From assembly GCA_002104985.1 (NCBI GenBank), contig MCGO01000004.1, positions 310,001 to 374,000 of the forward strand: a DNA stretch of 64,000 nt, read 5' to 3'. This document shows, in pieces, positions 12,014-25,100 of this stretch (its first letter is position 1; every line of letters starts with the position of its first letter). Origin of the DNA: Rhizoclosmatium globosum. Taxonomy: Eukaryota; Chytridiomycota; Chytridiomycetes; Chytridiales; Chytriomycetaceae. The notes beneath the pieces are model-generated. The model was not told where the DNA came from. It was given only the letters and a program-made list of their open reading frames with translations, and ran no database searches. Both the position numbers and the translations under genes were made by a program.

Positions 12014-12423
12014 GTGTGGTTGTTGGGGAAAAAAGACGGAAGAGAACACAACACCCTCTTGTCACTTCCTTCGCTTGAAAATGCAAACATGGGGGAAAAG
12101 AGGGCAAGGGAGCAAATGAAACGAATGAAGAGAATGAAGTTGATATTTTGAGTACACGTTGAGTCGTGTATTCGCGGAAATTGTTATACGTCCTTTGAAG
12201 CTTTCGCCTCTTTCATCTTCCTCCAAACTCCCACTATTACTACTTACTTATTTTCGGACTCAATGAGAGAACGAAAGGAAGGGGAGTCCTCATCAAAAAT
12301 TTTCTTCAACCACACTCCTTCACATTTCTGAGGGATCTGGGAGATATTCCAAGCTTATACCAAGTAAGGGGAAGACAGTGGCGTAGAGATATAGTAACGG
12401 TTTCCCTGACAGTTGCAGAAGAG
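12014..12423. promoter_or_regulatory. Divergent intergenic region, myosin V and coiled-coil gene
   Basis: About 410 bp between two start codons on opposite strands. It holds pyrimidine-rich tracts (around 12190-12260) and no open frame with coding character. I see no TATA box that clearly matches either gene and no RNA gene. Confidence 0.5.
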
Positions 12424-15400
12424 ATGGCGGACAACGGAGAAACGTACAACGAAGATGGGGCTGAACCGCAACCAGTTGTGGCAACGGCCGTGTACCGGGA
12501 TGCATCAGGACGAAGACTGCTCGACCTATCTCTTGAGTGCGGGCCTGTGATTGGCAGTACGAGCACGAGCACGAGCGGCGGCAGTGGCGACACAACAAGT
12601 CCAACGGGGACCAGCAACAGCAACACCAGCAGCAGCAGCAATGGCAGTGCAGGCGGACAAGGAAGCGGGGCTCCAAAACCGCAACTGAGCATCGAAGCTG
12701 CCGATTCTCAACGCACTGGAACAACTTCCTCGAATGTCCTGCTCTTTCGCCTGGCACACCATCCTCTGTCCTCTGTCACTGCATCCTCAAACGGCTCAAG
12801 TACCGCAGACGCTCCGCTGCTTACAGAAGCCCCATCAATATCAGCTGCATCAAAGCGAAAACGAATCTCGTCGGCGTCGACTCAACGAAAGCGACCTCAC
12901 CCTCCTGGCCCACCCGCCGCTTACAGTCATAAACCGGGCGATATCGTATGCGGACTGCACGTTGTCTTTGCTAGTGATGCCCTTAAAGCTTTCGATAAAG
13001 TTATTGCGCTCGAGGTAATGCATCTTGCCGCACCTGCTAAATTTGGATTCATCGTAATCCCATCTTAACCCATACGTTCCGCCACTCCACCGCCACCCAA
13101 TCACTTCTAAATATCTTTACCAACATGTAGAGTACAATCGAAAGTCTGTCAAAATCACATCAATCTGCTCTCGATGAGCTGTCGAAAACTCACGAACAAC
13201 AACTTCGATTACTACGTTTTGACAACTCATCTCACATTCAATCTCTCTCAGAATCACATAAACTTGAGATCGAAAAGCAGTTGATACCTCTGACTTCTCA
13301 AATCAGCTCACTTGAGAACAAATACAAGGATCTGGAAGTGAAAAATCGAGATACGGACAGTCTGAATTCGGAACTGATTCAGTCAAACAATTTGCTTCGT
13401 ACTTCTTCTGAAAAGCTGGGCGAGACTGTGAAACAATGGGAAAGCAAAGCAGTAGAATGGGATGTACAAATGAGGGAATGGCAAGACCAGAAACAGATTC
13501 TAGAAGATCAAAACTTGGAACTTAAGTCTCATATCAATGAACTCTCGATCCAAGTGGCGGAGCTGGAAGATCAGGTGACATTGGTGGGAGACTTGGGAGA
13601 TGAATGCCGATTAGACTTGGAAACGGAACAGGCGGTACTCAAAAAATCTCTCGAAAACGAACGGATACGAGCAAATACTGCGGAAGCTGATATTGCAAAG
13701 CATATGGAAGCAATTGCGTGAGTTGGTTTTTTCGGAGGTGAAACTGCAATACTGACCTGTCCAATTTCCATACCCAGAGTGAAAGATGCCACTATCCATG
13801 AACTTCGAGAAGCAATTGGCGAACACCTTGCGACAATATCCTCGTTGGAATCTAACGTAACGACACAAACCGCCCAGATTTCTGAAATCGAAACAAAACT
13901 GTCGGAACGAGATGCTCAACTGAAAGACTCACAAACATCGGTTTCAGAGCTTCAGCTGCAATTAGAAGAGAAAGAAAACGAAGTGGAGTCCTTACACGAA
14001 GGCATGACAACGTTGGAAACAAACGTCGCTGTTCTGGAACAGGTGGTCGAAAAGCTGCGGGCGGAATTAGATGCTGTTCGAAACGATGTAACAGAAAGCA
14101 CTCAGGTTGTGCAGAAAGTTGCGGTGCAGCAAAATGATCTGAAAGAGTCTCTGGAAGGTTGCGAAAAGCAAGTGGAGGGTGCCACGCAGCATTTCCAAAG
14201 CCTTTTGACGGAATTGATGAAAGTTGGTGGTGTAGTTGATGATGCCAGGAAGATAGAGACCTACATCAAAGAGCTATTGGAAGCGAAAGGAGGAGTCGTT
14301 CCAGCACCAACTTCGACAGTACCAGCATTAACTGGGAAGCGATTATCTAAAGCGGCTATCGCTACGGCTGCTGCTACTGCTGCGACGGCGGCAGCAGCGG
14401 CAGCATCAGCAACTCAAGCGTCATCAGAAAAAGAGGAACACCAAGGTTTCACTGCCCCTTCCCCAACTGCAAATGGAAAACCAAAAGGATCTGTCAAATC
14501 CCCTCTTGCATCACTGGTTACTGCACTGACAGCACCGCCGTCTTCAACGATTCCAGGTACTGGGCCAGGCACACCAACAACTGGCATTCCCGCATCGCCT
14601 GCAATAACTGGTACTACTGTATCCCCACCACATCCCCTACGACATCGAGTTCTCAGTGCGGTACCTCAACGCTCAATGTCGGGTCCGGACTTAATGAATG
14701 CAGGAGTATTCGTTTCGCCTACCATAAATCCCACAGCCACTGCTGCAAGTTTGACGAATTCGCCTTTAAATCCAAATATTTTACTTCAGCCGCCAACGCA
14801 ACCTCTTCCCCACCAGCTTTTGGCGGGATTCAATTCTCAATCTCACAATGCTGCTGTAACTGCTATGATGCAGCAGCAACATCAGCTTGGAAATTCGGGT
14901 GCTTCAACTGCGCAAACCCAATTCATGTTCCAGCAGCAGCAACAGCAGTTTCAGCAGATGCAGTTCCAACAGATGCAACAACAAATGCAGCTACAATTAC
15001 AAAGCCAACAAAGCCAACAAAGCCAACAAAATCAACAACCAGCCCAGAGTCAAATTCAACAGCAAGCCGCGCAACTGCAGCAAAATGGTCAAATTCAAAG
15101 ACCGCAACGGGGAAATTCTCAAGATACTGTTCCACAAAAGGTTGGCGCCACCCCTTCCAATCCACATTTACTCGGATTTGGAATAATTTCCCCCGCAACG
15201 ACAATGTCGCCACAACAGCCGCCGAATGCAACGAATACTTCGTCTTTGAGTCAAACGGTTTCATCAAATGCTGCCACTATTCCGGCCACTCCAATTCCTG
15301 TTTCTACTCCTGCACCAGCCCCACCGACACCAAAACCCGCCAAGAAGGAGACTAAGCCAAAACGTGGAAAGAATACTACTAATTCAAATTCTACAACCGC

Positions 15401-16770
15401 TCAAGCCACTGCCACAAATCCCCCTGCTCCAGCTGCTGCAGTGAATGCGCCAACTCCTGGATCAACCTCAACACCTGCCCCAACTGTCGCTGCTCCTGCT
15501 TCCAAGCTATTACAACGATCCAATTCAACACATCAATTGTTACAACCTGTTGTAGGCACCGTGCAATCACAGCCGCAGTCTCAAATGATGCCACCACAAT
15601 CCCACCTCATGAAAGTTGGAACTCATCCAACTTCTCAACAACAGCAAAATATGCTCAAGCAGCAGCAGTTTCAGCAGTCTCAGTTCCAGCAGCCACCACA
15701 ACGAATGGCATCACTACAACAACAAGCACAAGTTCCTTCAACGCCTGTTGGAGATCCTGGCACTCCCAGCAACAATAATAGCGGTGTTTTAACAGCAGGC
15801 AATAATGGTGGTTCCAACGGTGTTGCGGCAAGCAGTCAAAGCAATGATCCAAGCCAAATGGTGCCTCTTTCGCGCATTCCTCCGTTTCTACAAAATCAAG
15901 CCGTTCAACGCAATTTTGTTTTCCGTGCCATGAATGGGGAGCAGTTTGTGTTGATGCAACACTTGCAAATGTTGAGCAACGGGTTGCAGCAACAGCAACA
16001 GCAACAGCAACAACAGCAGCAACAACATATTCAAATGCAGCAACAAATACAGCAGCAGTTGCAGCTCCAACAGTTGCATCAACAGCAACTACAGCAACAG
16101 CAGCAAAATCAAGCACGACCACCGGTAAGATTTATTAGGTTCCCTACATGTTTATACTGATATAAATCTCAAGATGGTCATGAATGGGATGAAACCAGCG
16201 CAACCAAATCAGCCTGCAGTTAACCAACAACTACAGCAACCACAACAACTTCCCTCTCAGCAACAACAGCAACAGCCCCAGCAGCAATTACAACAGCAAC
16301 AGTTGCAACAACTGCAGCTGCACCACCAGCAACAACAACAATTGCAAATGCAGCAGCTTCAACAACAGCATATTCAATTCCAATTGCAACAGCAGCAACA
16401 GTTACAACAACAGCACCAACAACAGCAGCAGCAGCAACAGCAACAACAGCCGTCGCAGCAGCAGCAACAACAACAGCAGCAAATTGTTTCCGTGGGTACA
16501 CCCGTTGCGCCTGTTTCAGCTCCCACACCATCTGCTTCCGGTAACCTCAACAGCAATCACACGCTTTTGGGAAGTTCCATTCCAACATCTGCTGTGACTC
16601 CATCAATTGCGGCAGGGCTGCTGGCAGCTGTGCCTGAAACAACGCCCTCTGGTACGCCTGGTAATGCGTTTAAACCCAGCACACCGAGTGGATTGTTTGG
16701 ATTGGATGCTGGGCTGTTTGGAACTGATTTGTTTGGAGGTGATTTTTCATTGGATTCGTTTGGGTTATAG
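12424..16770 (+). CDS. Coiled-coil, polyglutamine-rich protein of unknown function
   Basis: Exons 12424-13014, 13131-13717, 13778-16124 and 16174-16770 join in phase to 1373 aa. The N-terminus is Ser/Thr/Gly-rich with a basic, NLS-like KRKRISSASTQRKR segment. Residues about 190-480 are heptad-rich coiled coil. A long Pro/Ala/Thr/Ser linker includes an Ala-rich run. Two polyglutamine blocks flank the last intron, the first preceded by a short non-repetitive motif (NFVFRAMNGEQFVLMQHL). The C-terminus repeats LFG-type acidic/aromatic motifs (LFGLDAGLFGTDLFGGDF) resembling an activation or interaction segment. The composition suggests a nuclear scaffold or transcriptional co-regulator, but I recognise no family. 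Confidence 0.75.
15986..16108 (+). repeat. CAG/CAA repeat encoding polyglutamine, block 1
   Basis: Mixed CAA/CAG triplets, nearly all Gln with a few Ile, Met, Leu and His codons. Codon mixing interrupts pure runs, which usually reduces slippage. Confidence 0.9.
16258..16483 (+). repeat. CAG/CAA repeat encoding polyglutamine, block 2
   Basis: Second Gln-rich triplet block, in the last exon of the same gene, again with mixed CAA and CAG codons and scattered Leu, His and Met. Confidence 0.9.
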
Positions 16771-17013
16771 TTTTCTTTTTTTTTAAGTATTATGTTTTAC
16801 TTTTGAATAACCTGTGTAAATTTGAATGAATAAGTATGAAAGAGGGAAAGGGGAAAAGGAGAACAGGAGGCTTTCTTTCTTTTTTTTCAAAGAGCAAGTT
16901 TTTTGTGTTGAACATTCCAAACCAGGTAAGGATAGCATTCACAAGGCCAACACTGGACTTTGGTCCGATACCGTTCTTCTTATAATCTTGCTCCCATTAT
17001 AGATCATTCAACG

Positions 17014-19633
17014 ATGGGAAACTTGAAGGCAACGAAAAAGTTCAAAAAGAACCACCTGAAGGATAAGGTGGCAGCCCGCCGAAAATTCAAGAAGGATAAC
17101 CGTGGTCGAATCGAGCGTTTGGCGCAGGAAGCCAAGAAGAAGGCTGCTGGTGGAGGTTTGTGTTTTGCAGACTTGTAAGATCATTCGCATGAGTTACTCA
17201 CTGAATGACTTTAACCAGACAAGAAAAAGGACGATGTCGATGAAGATGAGGAGCCTGTAGCGAACGAGCTGCATGACATGGATTCGTTGGCGGTGATGAT
17301 GATGAGGAAGAGGACGATGATGATGTTGAGGATCAAGAGGACGACGATGATGACGATGATGCTTTGAACTTGGACGACGATGAACTCGCTGAAGACTTGG
17401 ACGACGGAGACGAGGAAATGGATGGCGATGACGACGCGTTGGATGAAGGAGACGACAACGACGACATCGACACGCCGCCGGCGAAGGCTGCAAAGAAGCA
17501 TTTGCGCAGTGAAATCGCTCAGCACAAGTTGGAGCTGGAGAAGTTGAAGGAGAAGGATCCTGAGTTCTACAAGTTCTTGCAGGAGAACGACGAGGACCTC
17601 TTGGGTTTCGGAGACGAAGATGACGAGGAGGAGGATGAAGAGGAAGAGGAGGAAAAAGTGGACTTGAAGAAACTCATGAAGGGTGAGATTCCTTTGCCGG
17701 GCGAGGAAGAGGAGGGTGAGGATGAGGAAGACGAAGATCCTTCTGGCCGTGCTGTCGAGCTTACAAACAAAATGCTGGCAACATGGAAAAAAGCGATGCT
17801 GGAAGAGCATTCGCTTCGTTCCACCAAGAAAGTCTTGCTGGCCTTCCGCGCTGTTGTTTCCCAGGGAGAAACGGAGCAAGATAACGAAGAGCATCAGTTT
17901 TATGTCGCTGGAAACGAAAAGATTGCCAACAATGTTACAGTGCTTGCCGTGAAGCACGTTGTGTCAGTGTTTGACCACCATTTGCCTGTGAAGGTCAACA
18001 AAGGGTAACAGTTTTCTTATTGAAACTATTGGCAATCCGACTTATATTTAATGCAGAAAAACTCCTCTGCCATCGTCTGCCCCGAAGTGGAAGGTTGTAT
18101 CCCCACTTGTAAAGTCTTTGTTGTCGCACATTTTGCGTTTCCTTGAACAAGTATCAGACGAAGGAATGCTCCGATTCATTTTGAGAGAGTCCGAAAAGCT
18201 TGCAGTCTACTTTGCTTGTATTCCAAAGTATGCAAAGGACTTGCTCAAGGTGACGCCTTTTGAAGCCATTATTTTAAAACTGAACCATCATTTCAGAGAC
18301 TCTTGAAATACTGGACTTCTACCACTGCCGAGACCCGTATCACGGCGTTCCTCACAATTCGTCGCCTTGCCATTTCTTGCCCATCGCCATTCTTGGAGAA
18401 CGCCATTAAGGGAGCTTACGCAACTTACACATCAGCATCTAGAACAACAAATTTGCACACATGGAGCAGTATTGGCTTCATGGCGAACTGTTTCGTGGAG
18501 CTCGTTGGCTTGGATGTTGCGTCCGGATACCGTTTCGGATTTGTGTATCTTAGAACTCTGGCAAACGGTTTGAGAAACGCAATCACCACCAAGTCCAAGG
18601 TACGCCGCTGATTTGTATATATTCAAATCTAACGTATCTACAGGAATCGTTCAAAAAAGTGTACAACTGGCAGTACATCAACGCCCTTCGCCTTTGGACT
18701 CGTGTTTTGTCCCACTTCTGCGAGCCAGGCTCAACGGCTGAGTCTGCGGGAGGAAAAGCGCTTCGTCCTCTCATTTACCCTCTTGTTCAAATTATTCTCG
18801 GTCTGATGCGTCTGAAACCCTCTGCCAAATACCTTCCTCTCCGTTTCCAATGTTGCCGCATGATCATTGACATTTGCAAGAAGACGCGCGTCTTTGTTCC
18901 CCTCGCTTCCAACCTCTTTGAGCTATTTGATACTGCCGAGCTGAGAGGAAACCCAAAACCAAGCACCTTGAAGCCTTTGAACTTTGTCATTACCTTGAAG
19001 GCTCCACAACAATATATCGGTACTCGCTCTTACCAGAACGGAATTGTCGAGCAAGTGACTGGACTCTTGATGGAGTATTACGACTGTTATGCATTCAGCA
19101 TCGGCTTCCCTGAACTTGTTGTCCCAGCTGTTGTGCAGTTCCGAAGATGGATCAAGAGAAGTAAGAACGTGGTTGCAAACAAGCAGGTGCAAGGATTGTT
19201 GGACAGTTTGGAGCAGAATGCCAAGTTTATTGAAGGCAAGAGATCGGCGGTTGATTTTGCGCCAAAGGATGAAGGGAAAGTGAATGCGTTCCTGAACGAT
19301 GTTCCGGAAACCCAGAGTCCATTGAGAAGACACGCGATTGCGAGAAGAAAGTTGAGGGAGCAACAAATGGCGGATATGCAGAAGGAAGCTGACCGAACTG
19401 CTCCAGCTGTCTCTGTTGTGAATGCTAAAGACAGTACAGCTAAGAAGGGGAAGAAGAGGGGAGACGATGATGAGGAAGATGAAGTTGGTGGTGGTTTTGA
19501 TATGGATGATGACGATGACGATGATGATGAGGAAGACGATGAAGAAAATGAAGAGGAAGACGAAGAAGAGTTGGAGTTTGAAGACGAAGAGGAGGAAGAA
19601 GATGAGGAAGAGGATGAAATGGAGGAGGAGTGA
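17014..19633 (+). CDS. NOC2: Nucleolar complex protein 2 (60S ribosome assembly), with frame break
   Basis: NOC2 family: escorts pre-60S particles from nucleolus to nucleoplasm with NOC1/NOC3. Basic N-terminus (KATKKFKKNHLKDKVAARRK), long Asp/Glu tracts, the family block KDPEFYKFLQENDEDLLGF, then the conserved helical-repeat core (LTNKMLATWKKAMLEEH; TWSSIGFMANCFVEL) and an acidic C-terminus. Exons 17014-17155, 17219-18004, 18057-18249, 18297-18599 and 18644-19633. Exon 2 changes frame around 17285-17300: either one base is missing near the GGCGG at 17289-17293, or a 50-nt intron (17257-17306, GT...AG, phase 0) is removed. The first option gives about 804 aa, the second 787. CCT5 follows on the same strand. 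Confidence 0.88.
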
Positions 19634-19819
19634 GAAACTCAGTGATGTGTGATGTGCTATTTTTTTTAACCTTGATTCAAATAAATCAAACTATTTCCAT
19701 TTTATTGTTGTTGTTGCTTGAATGTCTGCTTGGTCCTTTGGGGGGTGGAAGGAGCATTAGAACCAATTTTTGCTTTTCTTGCCCTCACAACCAAACAAAA
19801 AACATCCTTCATCCACAAT

Positions 19820-21987
19820 ATGCAAGGAGGAAAGCACGATGTCGCCTATGCGACTGACGAATATGGTGAGCATTCGCGACAGGTCCATTCGTGCGAGAGA
19901 AGGGGGACCACGCCTTTCAACTCGCGACCATTTCCTCACATTGCATTCAACAAACCCGAGCCCATACTTACCACGCGCTTGATTTCACTACATAGGTCGT
20001 CCATTTATTATTGTGAGAGAGGGCAAGCAGTCTCGTATCCGCGGTCTTGAGGCCCAGAAGGTGAGCTTTCTATCCCACGGCCGCTTGGCAGAGTATCCAG
20101 TTTCACTAACAGTCCTACTTCCTATTCCCCAGTCTCACATCCTCGCTGCAAAGGCTGTCGCTACAATTCTTAAGACATCATTGGGTCCCCGAGGTTCGTG
20201 TTTTGTGGTTGCATGCTTGGTTTGCTTGGATAACTCAACGCATCACACTCACAGGTCTCGACAAGATTCTGATTTCCCCAGATGGAGACATTACCGTGAC
20301 AAACGATGGTGCCACTATTCTGAGTCAGATGGAGGTTGAGCACCAGATTGCCAAGTTGCTTGTGCAGCTCTCACAAAGTCAGGACGACGAAATCGGTGAT
20401 GGAACCACTGGTGTTGTTGGTTCGTATTGTGCATGATGTGCAAGGTCTAATACAGTATCGCTTACCCTTTTCACCTCATTAGTCCTTGCTGGTGCTCTCT
20501 TGGAGCAAGCTGAGGGTCTTTTGGACCGCGGTATTCACCCAATCCGTGTCGCTGATGGATTTGAGCGTGCTTGTAACGTTGCTGTTAAGCACTTGGAGAA
20601 GATTGCCGATGTCATTCCAGTTGGAAAGGATGCAACTGAAACTCTTATGAAGACTGCTAAGACTTCTCTGGGCTCTAAAATGTGAGTACGAAACGCTCTT
20701 GTCTATGGATTTGCTCTTCAATGATGTGGATGAGACTCTGGGAGTAAATTTTGGGTTGGATGCAGTTTCCACCCCTTAGTTGCAACTATCCACTTTATGT
20801 CTCCAACCTTGACATTTTGATACTTACTTCTGCAACAGTGTTTCCAAATGCCATGATCAATTCGCAAAGATGGCTGTTGATGCTGTCTTGTCCGTTGCAG
20901 ACCTTGAGCGCAAGGATGTTGACTTTGAGCTCATCAAGATCGATGGAAAGATGGGAGGATCTTTGGCGGACTCAAAGCTTGTCTATGGAGTCGTTGTTGA
21001 CAAGGATATGTCGCACCCTCAGATGCCAAAGGAGATTCGGGACGCCAAGATTGCCATCCTCACATGTCCATTTGAACCACCTAAGCCAAAGACCAAGCAC
21101 AAGTTGGATATCACTTCAGTTGAGGAGTACAAGAAGCTGCAAAGTTACGAGCGGGAGAAGTTTGAGGAAATGGTGAAGCAGGTCAAGGATGCTGGTGCTA
21201 ACCTGGTTATCTGTCAATGGGGTTTCGATGATGAAGCAAACCACTTGCTGCTCCAAAACCAGCTCCCAGCTGTGAGATGGGTGGGTGGTCCGGAAATCGA
21301 GGTAGGCATCTTAAATCAAATGTGTAGTTATCTAACTTTTCTTTACAGCTTATTGCAATTGCCACAAATGGTCGTATTGTTCCACGTTTCGAAGAGTTGA
21401 ATGCACAGAAACTTGGTTCCGCTGGAGTCGTTCGTGAAATCTCATTCGGAACCACCAAGGATCGTATGCTTGTGATTGAGGAGTGTGCCAACACTCGCGC
21501 CGTTACTTTGTTCTGTCGTGGTGGAAACAAGATGATCATTGATGAAGCCAAGCGTTCCCTTCATGATGCTATTTGTGTTGTCCGTAACTTGGTCCGTGAC
21601 AACCGTATCGTGTATGGAGGAGGTGCTGCTGAAATCACATGTTCTCTTGCTGTTTCTGCGGCTGCGGATGAAATTTCAACTGTTGAGCAATACGCGATGA
21701 GGGCCTTTGCATCTGCACTGGATGCCATTCCATTGGCCTTAGCTGAAAACTCGGGACTCAGCCCAATTGAGACTTTGGCCGAAGTCAAGTCAAGACAGGC
21801 AACTGAAGGAAACTCCAGATTGGGTATTGACTGTAACTTCAGGGGAACCAATGACATGAAGGACCAACATGTCTTCGATCCTTTGATCTCCAAGCGCTCT
21901 CAGTTCCTCCTTGCCACTCAGTTGGTCAAGATGATTCTCAAAATTGATGATGTGATTAATGCTTCGGAGGGTGCTGGAATCCAGTAG
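19820..21987 (+). CDS. CCT5: T-complex protein 1 subunit epsilon
   Basis: Epsilon subunit of the cytosolic CCT/TRiC chaperonin, which folds actin, tubulin and WD-repeat proteins using ATP. Seven exons (19820-19865, 19996-20060, 20133-20193, 20255-20419, 20483-20681, 20839-21301, 21349-21987) give 545 aa, normal for the family. Visible group II chaperonin motifs: [15 protein letters not shown], the nucleotide motif [19 protein letters not shown], and the C-terminal GGGAAE segment. Epsilon-type stretches ([32 protein letters not shown]) favour CCT5 over its paralogues. The first intron is 130 nt and the fifth 157 nt; the rest are 47-72 nt. Confidence 0.95.
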
Positions 21988-22169
21988 TAGTAGTAAATTA
22001 TGATAGCATTAGTTGTTTTCTTATTATAAAGAAATGTACTTTATGGAGTTACTTTTTAATTTTTAATAGGAGGAAAGGAAAGAAGGGAAGTGAAGAGTCG
22101 AAACCAGGTTCTACCACAGGAACACAACTTTTTGTTTTTTTCCAAACACTTCGACCACCACCACCCACA

Positions 22170-25100
22170 ATGTGCGCAGCGTTCAAAGGCAAAGGCGGAA
22201 GTGGTGGAGCCAAAGGCGGCAAAGGCGGCAAAGGAGGTGCTAAAGGAGGTGCTAAAGGAGGAGCCAAGGGCGGCAAGGGCGGCAAGGGTTTCGATCAGCT
22301 GAAGCGCAAGGGAGACCGACCGCGATTCGAGGATTTTGAAGCCAAGAAGGCAGCCAAGGACCAGCGGCGTGCTGTCAAACGGCTTGATACCGGCAAAGGA
22401 AAGCCTGGAGCAAAGGGCCTTGTGAAGGGTGCTGACGGGAAGGATCCAAAGGTTTGATCCTTGACACACACAACCTACCAGCAACCATTTTGACACCCAC
22501 GCCACATTAGGATGATAAGAAGAAGAACCGATTCGGAAAGAACAAGAGCGAGAAGAAGAAGGAGGCCAAGGCTGCGAAGGGAACTGACGATGATGGCGAG
22601 TTTGAAACTGTTCCACGCGAGGCTGATGACGACGACGGCTGGGATGACAACTTTGACGAAGCGGTGGATGATGATGGTGACGACGATGAGGTAGATGCCG
22701 AAGATGAAGGCGATGATGCCGGTCAGGAAAACTCACCTGATCAGGATGACGACGATGAAGATGACGAAGAGGAACCTCTCAACTTTAACAATGTCGGTGA
22801 CGATGAAGATGATCAGGATTCGGATGAGGATGAGGACGAATCCTCAAAACGAATTGCCAAGTCTGTACAACAGGCCAACAAGAAGCACAAGAAGTCTGGT
22901 GGTTTCCAGTCAATGGGTACGTAACCCTTTATCCAAATTCACTTTGAATTTGTTCGCCAATCTTATATTTACAATCTGACAGGTCTCAGCTATCCAATCT
23001 ATTCAGCCATCATCCAAAAGGGCTACAAGGTCCCAACACCAATCCAACGTAAAGCTATTCCCATCATTCTCGAAAACAGAGATGTCGTAGCGATGGCTAG
23101 AACGGGTTCCGGTAAAACAGCTGCCTTCTTGATTCCCCTGATGGAACGCCTGAAGGTTCACAGTGCTCGCGTTGGTGCTCGAGGTCTTATCCTCACTCCT
23201 TCCCGTGAACTGGCTCTACAAACTCTTAAATTTGTTAAGGAGATGGGGAAACATACGGATTTGAGATACTGTATGCTTGTCGGAGGTGGAACCATGGATG
23301 ACCACTTTGCTGCCCTTGCCAACAACCCAGATATGTAAGTATAATCTGATTTAAGAATTCGAATGTAGGATTGGTGCCGGATGGATTTTTGATATCATTA
23401 TGGCGGTTTTGCTATATCAAAATATCTGGAAATTGAACCGTAAATGTAGTGTTTCGGTCGTTCATACAATGAGATTTCGAGTGGAAAAGGCTCCCCATCA
23501 ATCATTCATTTGTCTGTAATCGCCTAAACATACTTCTCACTGTCTAGCATCATCGCAACACCTGGTCGTCTCATGCACTTGATTATTGAAATGAACTTGG
23601 ATTTGCGAACGATCGAATACGTTGTTTTTGACGAAGCTGATAGGTTTGTACCTCTCGACCATTTTTTGCAATCACAATATGCCAATAATTATCTACGCAC
23701 AGATTATTCGAAATGGGATTCGCCGAACAACTTCGTGAAATTCTCTTTAAACTCCCAGAAAACCGTCAAACATTGCTCTTCTCTGCTACTCTCCCCAAAC
23801 TGCTTGTGGACTTTGCAAAAGCTGGTCTCACAGATCCTGCTCTTATTCGTCTTGATGTTGATACTAAAATCAGCTCCGATCTGCAATTGCTCTTCTTCAA
23901 TACCAAAGCAGAGGAGAAAGATGCTGCCTTGTTATACTTACTGCAAACTGTGATTCCTACGGATCAGCAAACCATCATTTTTGGAGCGACAAAACACGTT
24001 GTTGAATATATTCACGAGTTGTTGCACGTTTCTGGGATTCAGAGTACCTATATTTTCGGTTCTTTGGATCAAGTTGCGAGAACTATGCATATCAATAAGT
24101 TCAGGAACGGACTTGTCAAGGTTTTGATTGTGTATGTGATGATTTTTTCTGGGTGTTCCAGTTACTCACCAAACTGCATAGAACTGATGTTGCGGCCCGT
24201 GGTATTGATATTCCTCTTTTGGACAATGTCATCAACTATGATTTCCCTGGATCCAGTAAAGTGCTAATTCACCGTGTCGGTCGTGTCGGACGTGCTGGTC
24301 GAAAGGGAATGGCATTTTCTTTGATTGCAACGGATGAGGTTTGCTTTACCAGCTTATGGCATCATATAGACCCTAACATGTCTTTAACGCTAGCTTCCGT
24401 ATCTTCTTGACTTCCAACTTTTCACTGGACGTCCCCTCCTCTACTCAACCATTTTCGACGGAAAGAACAACGCCTTGCAACCAAACTACACCAACGATAT
24501 CATTCTCGGTAACCTGCCACCGTCTGCAACCGAAATGGACCGCGAGCAAGTTGCGATTCGTATCAAGGAGAACGTATCGCTTCAAACGTATAAGCACAAT
24601 GTGGCGAATGGTTATAAGCTTTATTACCGTACCCGTGGAAACGCGAGCAAAGAGAGCTATGCAAGAGCGAAAGTTATTGCAGGAGAAACTGTTGGTGTGC
24701 ATCCATACCTCGCCAAGATTGCAGGTGAAGGTGAAATCAAGCGAGCAAGTATTTTGGATGAAATTGCGAGATTCAGACCCGCGGAAGTGAGTTGAATCTC
24801 TTGTTTTCCTTCGCCTAACAGACATCCTAACCCATTTCGTTGTTACAGACCATCTTTGAGGCTGGAAAACGAGGAATCAGTTCTCCAGAAGCTGTTTTGA
24901 TGCACACAAGACGCGCACAATTGGGACGTTCTATTTTGCTCAACAAGAACCAAAGAATTGAAAGCGAAAACAAGAACATCGAGGTTCAGAAGCGGAGTGT
25001 ATTGGCAAGTACGAGTGCTGATCAGGCCAGTGAAACAGATTTACAGGTATGTTGTTTACTCCACTCTGCATCTCGTTTTCTTCCTCTTTTCATCCATGAA

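Noticed and set aside
14923..16483. Repeat array resembling CRISPR
   Set aside because: Triplet repeats inside a coding exon of a eukaryotic gene, with no spacers.
15655..16531. Minus-strand Val/Ala/Leu-rich frames that look like membrane proteins
   Set aside because: They are the reverse reading of CAG/CAA polyglutamine repeats.
17211..17957. 248-codon minus-strand frame
   Set aside because: Antisense to the acidic tracts of NOC2; GAN codons read backwards give Leu/Ile/Val/Phe runs.
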